Source of the DNA: Roseiarcus sp035606915
Lineage (GTDB): Bacteria > Pseudomonadota > Alphaproteobacteria > Rhizobiales > Beijerinckiaceae
NCBI GenBank assembly: GCA_035606915.1
Contig: DATNDU010000203.1
Span: 1 to 64,000 of the forward strand
Reading direction: 5' to 3'
DNA: 64,000 bases
In this document: in pieces, positions 62,109-64,000 of the stretch
Layout of the letters: every line of letters begins with the position of its first letter
Numbering within the stretch: position 1 is the stretch's first letter
Translations under genes and position numbers: made by a program
Notes under the pieces: model-generated
Databases searched by the model: none
The model's input: only the letters and a program-made list of their open reading frames with translations
Told to the model about the DNA's origin: nothing

Positions 62109-62879
62109 CTACTTGCCTGTAAAGGTCGGGCGGCGCTTCTCCCGGAAGCTCGCCACCCCCTCCTGTTTGTCGGAAGTCGCCGCGACAAGACCGCCCGCGA
62201 GTCGGTCGATCGCCTGTTCGCGACCTTCGCCAATCGCGGCGTTGAGAACGAGACGCGTCGTCTCCACCGCGCGCGGCGCCAATCCCGCGACTCTCGCGGC
62301 AATTTCTAGCGCCCGGACCACAGGAGCATCGGAGATCTCATTCAGGAACCCGACCGACCACAGCCGCTCGGCCGTGAGTTGACCCCCAGTCAGCGCCATT
62401 TCCCGCAGCAGAGCTTGCGGCAACAATCGCCCGAGCCTCTGGGCGCCGGACCAACCCGGCGTCACGCCGATCGAGGCTTCCGGCAATGCGAACAGCGCGC
62501 CCTTCGAGGCGATGCGGACATCGCAAAGCGCCGCCAGTTCAAGGCCGCCGCCGAACGCTGACCCATTGATCGCGCCGATGACGGGGACAGGCAGCCGCGC
62601 CAGCCTATCAAACAAGGCGTGACCGCCTCCGACCCAGTCTCGCCCGAACTCAACCGGGTCCAGTGCGCCCCATTCGGAAATGTCCGCGCCCGAGCAGAAC
62701 GCGTCGCCGCCCTCGCCAGCGATCACGACCGCACGAACCTCGCGGTCGCGCTCCACCTGCGCGGCCGCAGCGGCGAGCCCTTCCAGCATCGCGCCATTGA
62801 GCGAATTGCGCTTACGTAGATTGTCGAGGATGCAAAGCAACGTTGTCGCTCGACGCTCGATCCGCACCGTTCCCGTCAT
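62109..62879 (-). CDS. Enoyl-CoA hydratase/isomerase family protein
   Basis: Crotonase-fold protein of 256 residues from ATG at 62879 (GGTGGG six bases before; ATG at 62885 also in frame). Oxyanion-hole and active-site stretches: DAFCSGADISEW, AINGSAFGGGLELAALCDVR, ALFALPEASIGVTPGWSGAQ. It could act after the acyl-CoA dehydrogenase. It converges on the isomerase gene and trails an ABC permease, so it may belong to the transporter operon. Confidence 0.92.
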   Translation of the reverse strand: MTGTVRIERRATTLLCILDNLRKRNSLNGAMLEGLAAAAAQVERDREVRAVVIAGEGGDAFCSGADISEWGALDPVEFGRDWVGGGHALFDRLARLPVPVIGAINGSAFGGGLELAALCDVRIASKGALFALPEASIGVTPGWSGAQRLGRLLPQALLREMALTGGQLTAERLWSVGFLNEISDAPVVRALEIAARVAGLAPRAVETTRLVLNAAIGEGREQAIDRLAGGLVAATSDKQEGVASFREKRRPTFTGK

Positions 62880-62983
62880 CGCCATCCCACCTTTTCGGGA
62901 GCAAGACCCAGGCCGGCGGCTCGCGCTTTCCACGTCTTCCGAACCGCTCGCGTCGGAGTCGACGACGGCGCTACGCCTTCGCC

Positions 62984-63931
62984 CTATTTGATTACCGCGA
63001 CTTTGCTGCGATCCATGGTGATCGCGACCGCCGCCACAAGAAGAAACCCGAAAACGATCTGCTGCGCGAAGGCGCTGACGCCGACATACGTCATCCCTAT
63101 CCGCACGACCTGAACGATCAACGCGCCGACAAATGTCCGCCATATCGAACCGACGCCGCCCGTGATCGCTGTGCCGCCGACGACGATGCAGGCGATGGCG
63201 GGCAGCAGGAACTCGTTGGCGAGTGTCGGAGAGCCGGACCCCAAACGCGCCGCCATGACAACGCCAGCAACTCCGGCCATCGTGCCCGACAAAACGTAGG
63301 TTGCGATCTTTGTGCGATCGACGTCGATTCCGGACGCCATTACCGCCCGCTCCTGCGCGCCGATGCCGCGCACGAGCCGCCCGAACGGCGTCAGGCCGAG
63401 TAGCGCGCTGAGGATCGCCAGAAAGACTAAGCCGATCCAGATTTCATTGGGAACGCCAGCGATCGCGCCCACCGCCCAGCTCAAGTTCCTCGCGCTGTCT
63501 TTCGCCGAAATATCGATCGATCGCTCGGTCGAGTACCAGTAGCCTGCCGAAGTGACGACGCCACTGACGGCGAGGGTCGCAATAAACGAAGGAATGCGGA
63601 GTTTCGTCGAGACGATTCCGCCAAGAAATCCGGCGACGGCGCCGCCAAAAATCGCCAGCGGCACGGCTGCAAACCCCAGACGCGGCAAATTCACGGCAAG
63701 GATGCAACTCGTCATCGAGGCGACGCTCTGTATTGACAGATCGATGCCTCCGATCATGATAACAAAAGTAACACCCGACGCGATCAGGAAAATCGTCATC
63801 GTGTCTGAAGTGATTGTAAGTAAATTTCCGATCGATAAGAACGTTCGATCATAGAGGCCGATGGATAGCACCAGCGCCGCCAATACGACAAGAGGCGCTA
63901 AAGTCTGAGCTTTTTCGCGTGAAATCGCCAT
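62984..63931 (-). CDS. Sugar ABC transporter permease (third system)
   Basis: RbsC-type permease, 315 residues: GVTFVIMIGGIDLSIQSVAS, LRIPSFIATLAVSGVVTSAG, EFLLPAIACIVVGGTAITGG. About nine hydrophobic segments. ATG overlaps nothing but lies two bases after the upstream ATPase-like stop, so the two are co-transcribed. A third CUT2-type system therefore enters the window here. Confidence 0.93.
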   Translation of the reverse strand: MAISREKAQTLAPLVVLAALVLSIGLYDRTFLSIGNLLTITSDTMTIFLIASGVTFVIMIGGIDLSIQSVASMTSCILAVNLPRLGFAAVPLAIFGGAVAGFLGGIVSTKLRIPSFIATLAVSGVVTSAGYWYSTERSIDISAKDSARNLSWAVGAIAGVPNEIWIGLVFLAILSALLGLTPFGRLVRGIGAQERAVMASGIDVDRTKIATYVLSGTMAGVAGVVMAARLGSGSPTLANEFLLPAIACIVVGGTAITGGVGSIWRTFVGALIVQVVRIGMTYVGVSAFAQQIVFGFLLVAAVAITMDRSKVAVIK

Positions 63932-63933
63932 TA

Positions 63934-64000
63934 CTACACCATATGCTCGACAAGTTCGACCTGGGTAGGTTTCTTGCCTGGCGCGGCGTCGAAGGTGGCG
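63934..64000 (-). CDS. C-terminal end of a gene upstream of the permease, probably a sugar ABC ATPase
   Basis: Only about 21 codons are in the window: ATFDAAPGKKPTQVELVEHM then Val and a TAG stop. The TQVELVEHMV ending resembles the end of the first module in RbsA-like or single-module FrcA-like ATPases, and the position before an RbsC permease fits. Too short for certainty. Confidence 0.45.
   Translation of the reverse strand, partial: ATFDAAPGKKPTQVELVEHMV

Overview
The window is GC-rich DNA from an alphaproteobacterium, most likely Hyphomicrobiales (Rhizobiales) and perhaps close to Beijerinckiaceae or Methylocystaceae. The reasons are the split histidine operon (hisB, DUF2628, hisH, hisA, two small genes, hisF), the GTG-started rpsU with a basic tail, the dense ATGA/TGATG overlaps and the many sugar ABC systems of the RbsABC type. 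The genus is inference. No tRNA, rRNA or CRISPR array was seen.

About 1-19.8 kb is orderly core genome: histidine biosynthesis, an amidase with a peptide-type periplasmic binding protein separated by a 21-bp tandem repeat, a DCC thiol protein, a TPR lipoprotein, ribosomal protein S21, ilvD, a rhodanese, pncB, a PAS histidine kinase, glycolate oxidase glcDEF and a polyol/uronate dehydrogenase.

About 19.8-33.7 kb is accessory carbohydrate metabolism. A damaged xylulokinase (5' loss plus an amber codon) leads an operon with a HAD phosphatase, an RpiR regulator, rpiA and an SDR. Next to it is a sugar-acid module (enolase-superfamily dehydratase, COG3618 lactonase-type amidohydrolase, sugar-binding protein) divergent from a GntR regulator and an ABC ATPase with two permeases.

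About 33.7-51.3 kb is a mosaic of intact and broken catabolic genes. Intact genes include a complete second sugar ABC system, two paralogous 2-keto-4-pentenoate hydratase-like enzymes, an AroE-like dehydrogenase, a TetR regulator, an aminotransferase and a ureidoglycolate lyase-like protein. Among them lie an ABC ATPase broken by an exact 8-bp duplication, a cyclase and a strictosidine-synthase-like gene with internal losses, frameshifted LuxR and GntR regulators, an IS630 remnant and several junctions where two unrelated truncated genes meet, one of them an in-frame chimera. This looks like recent decay by short deletions and slippage.

About 51.7-64 kb is an intact catabolic region: two aldo/keto reductases, a GMC oxidoreductase, a TetR regulator, a CoA-transferase, then acyl-CoA dehydrogenase, SDR, DUF993 and a TIM-barrel isomerase in one tight operon, then an enoyl-CoA hydratase and the start of another sugar ABC operon. 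A 14-bp palindrome-like motif (TAACYRGWTAGTTA) stands in three of these promoter regions, with a weaker copy before the 42.9 kb ABC operon. The paralogous TetR proteins at 37 and 55.7 kb are its likely readers. The combination suggests an undescribed pathway linking a sugar or cyclic polyol to CoA-thioester metabolism, which is the most promising novelty here.
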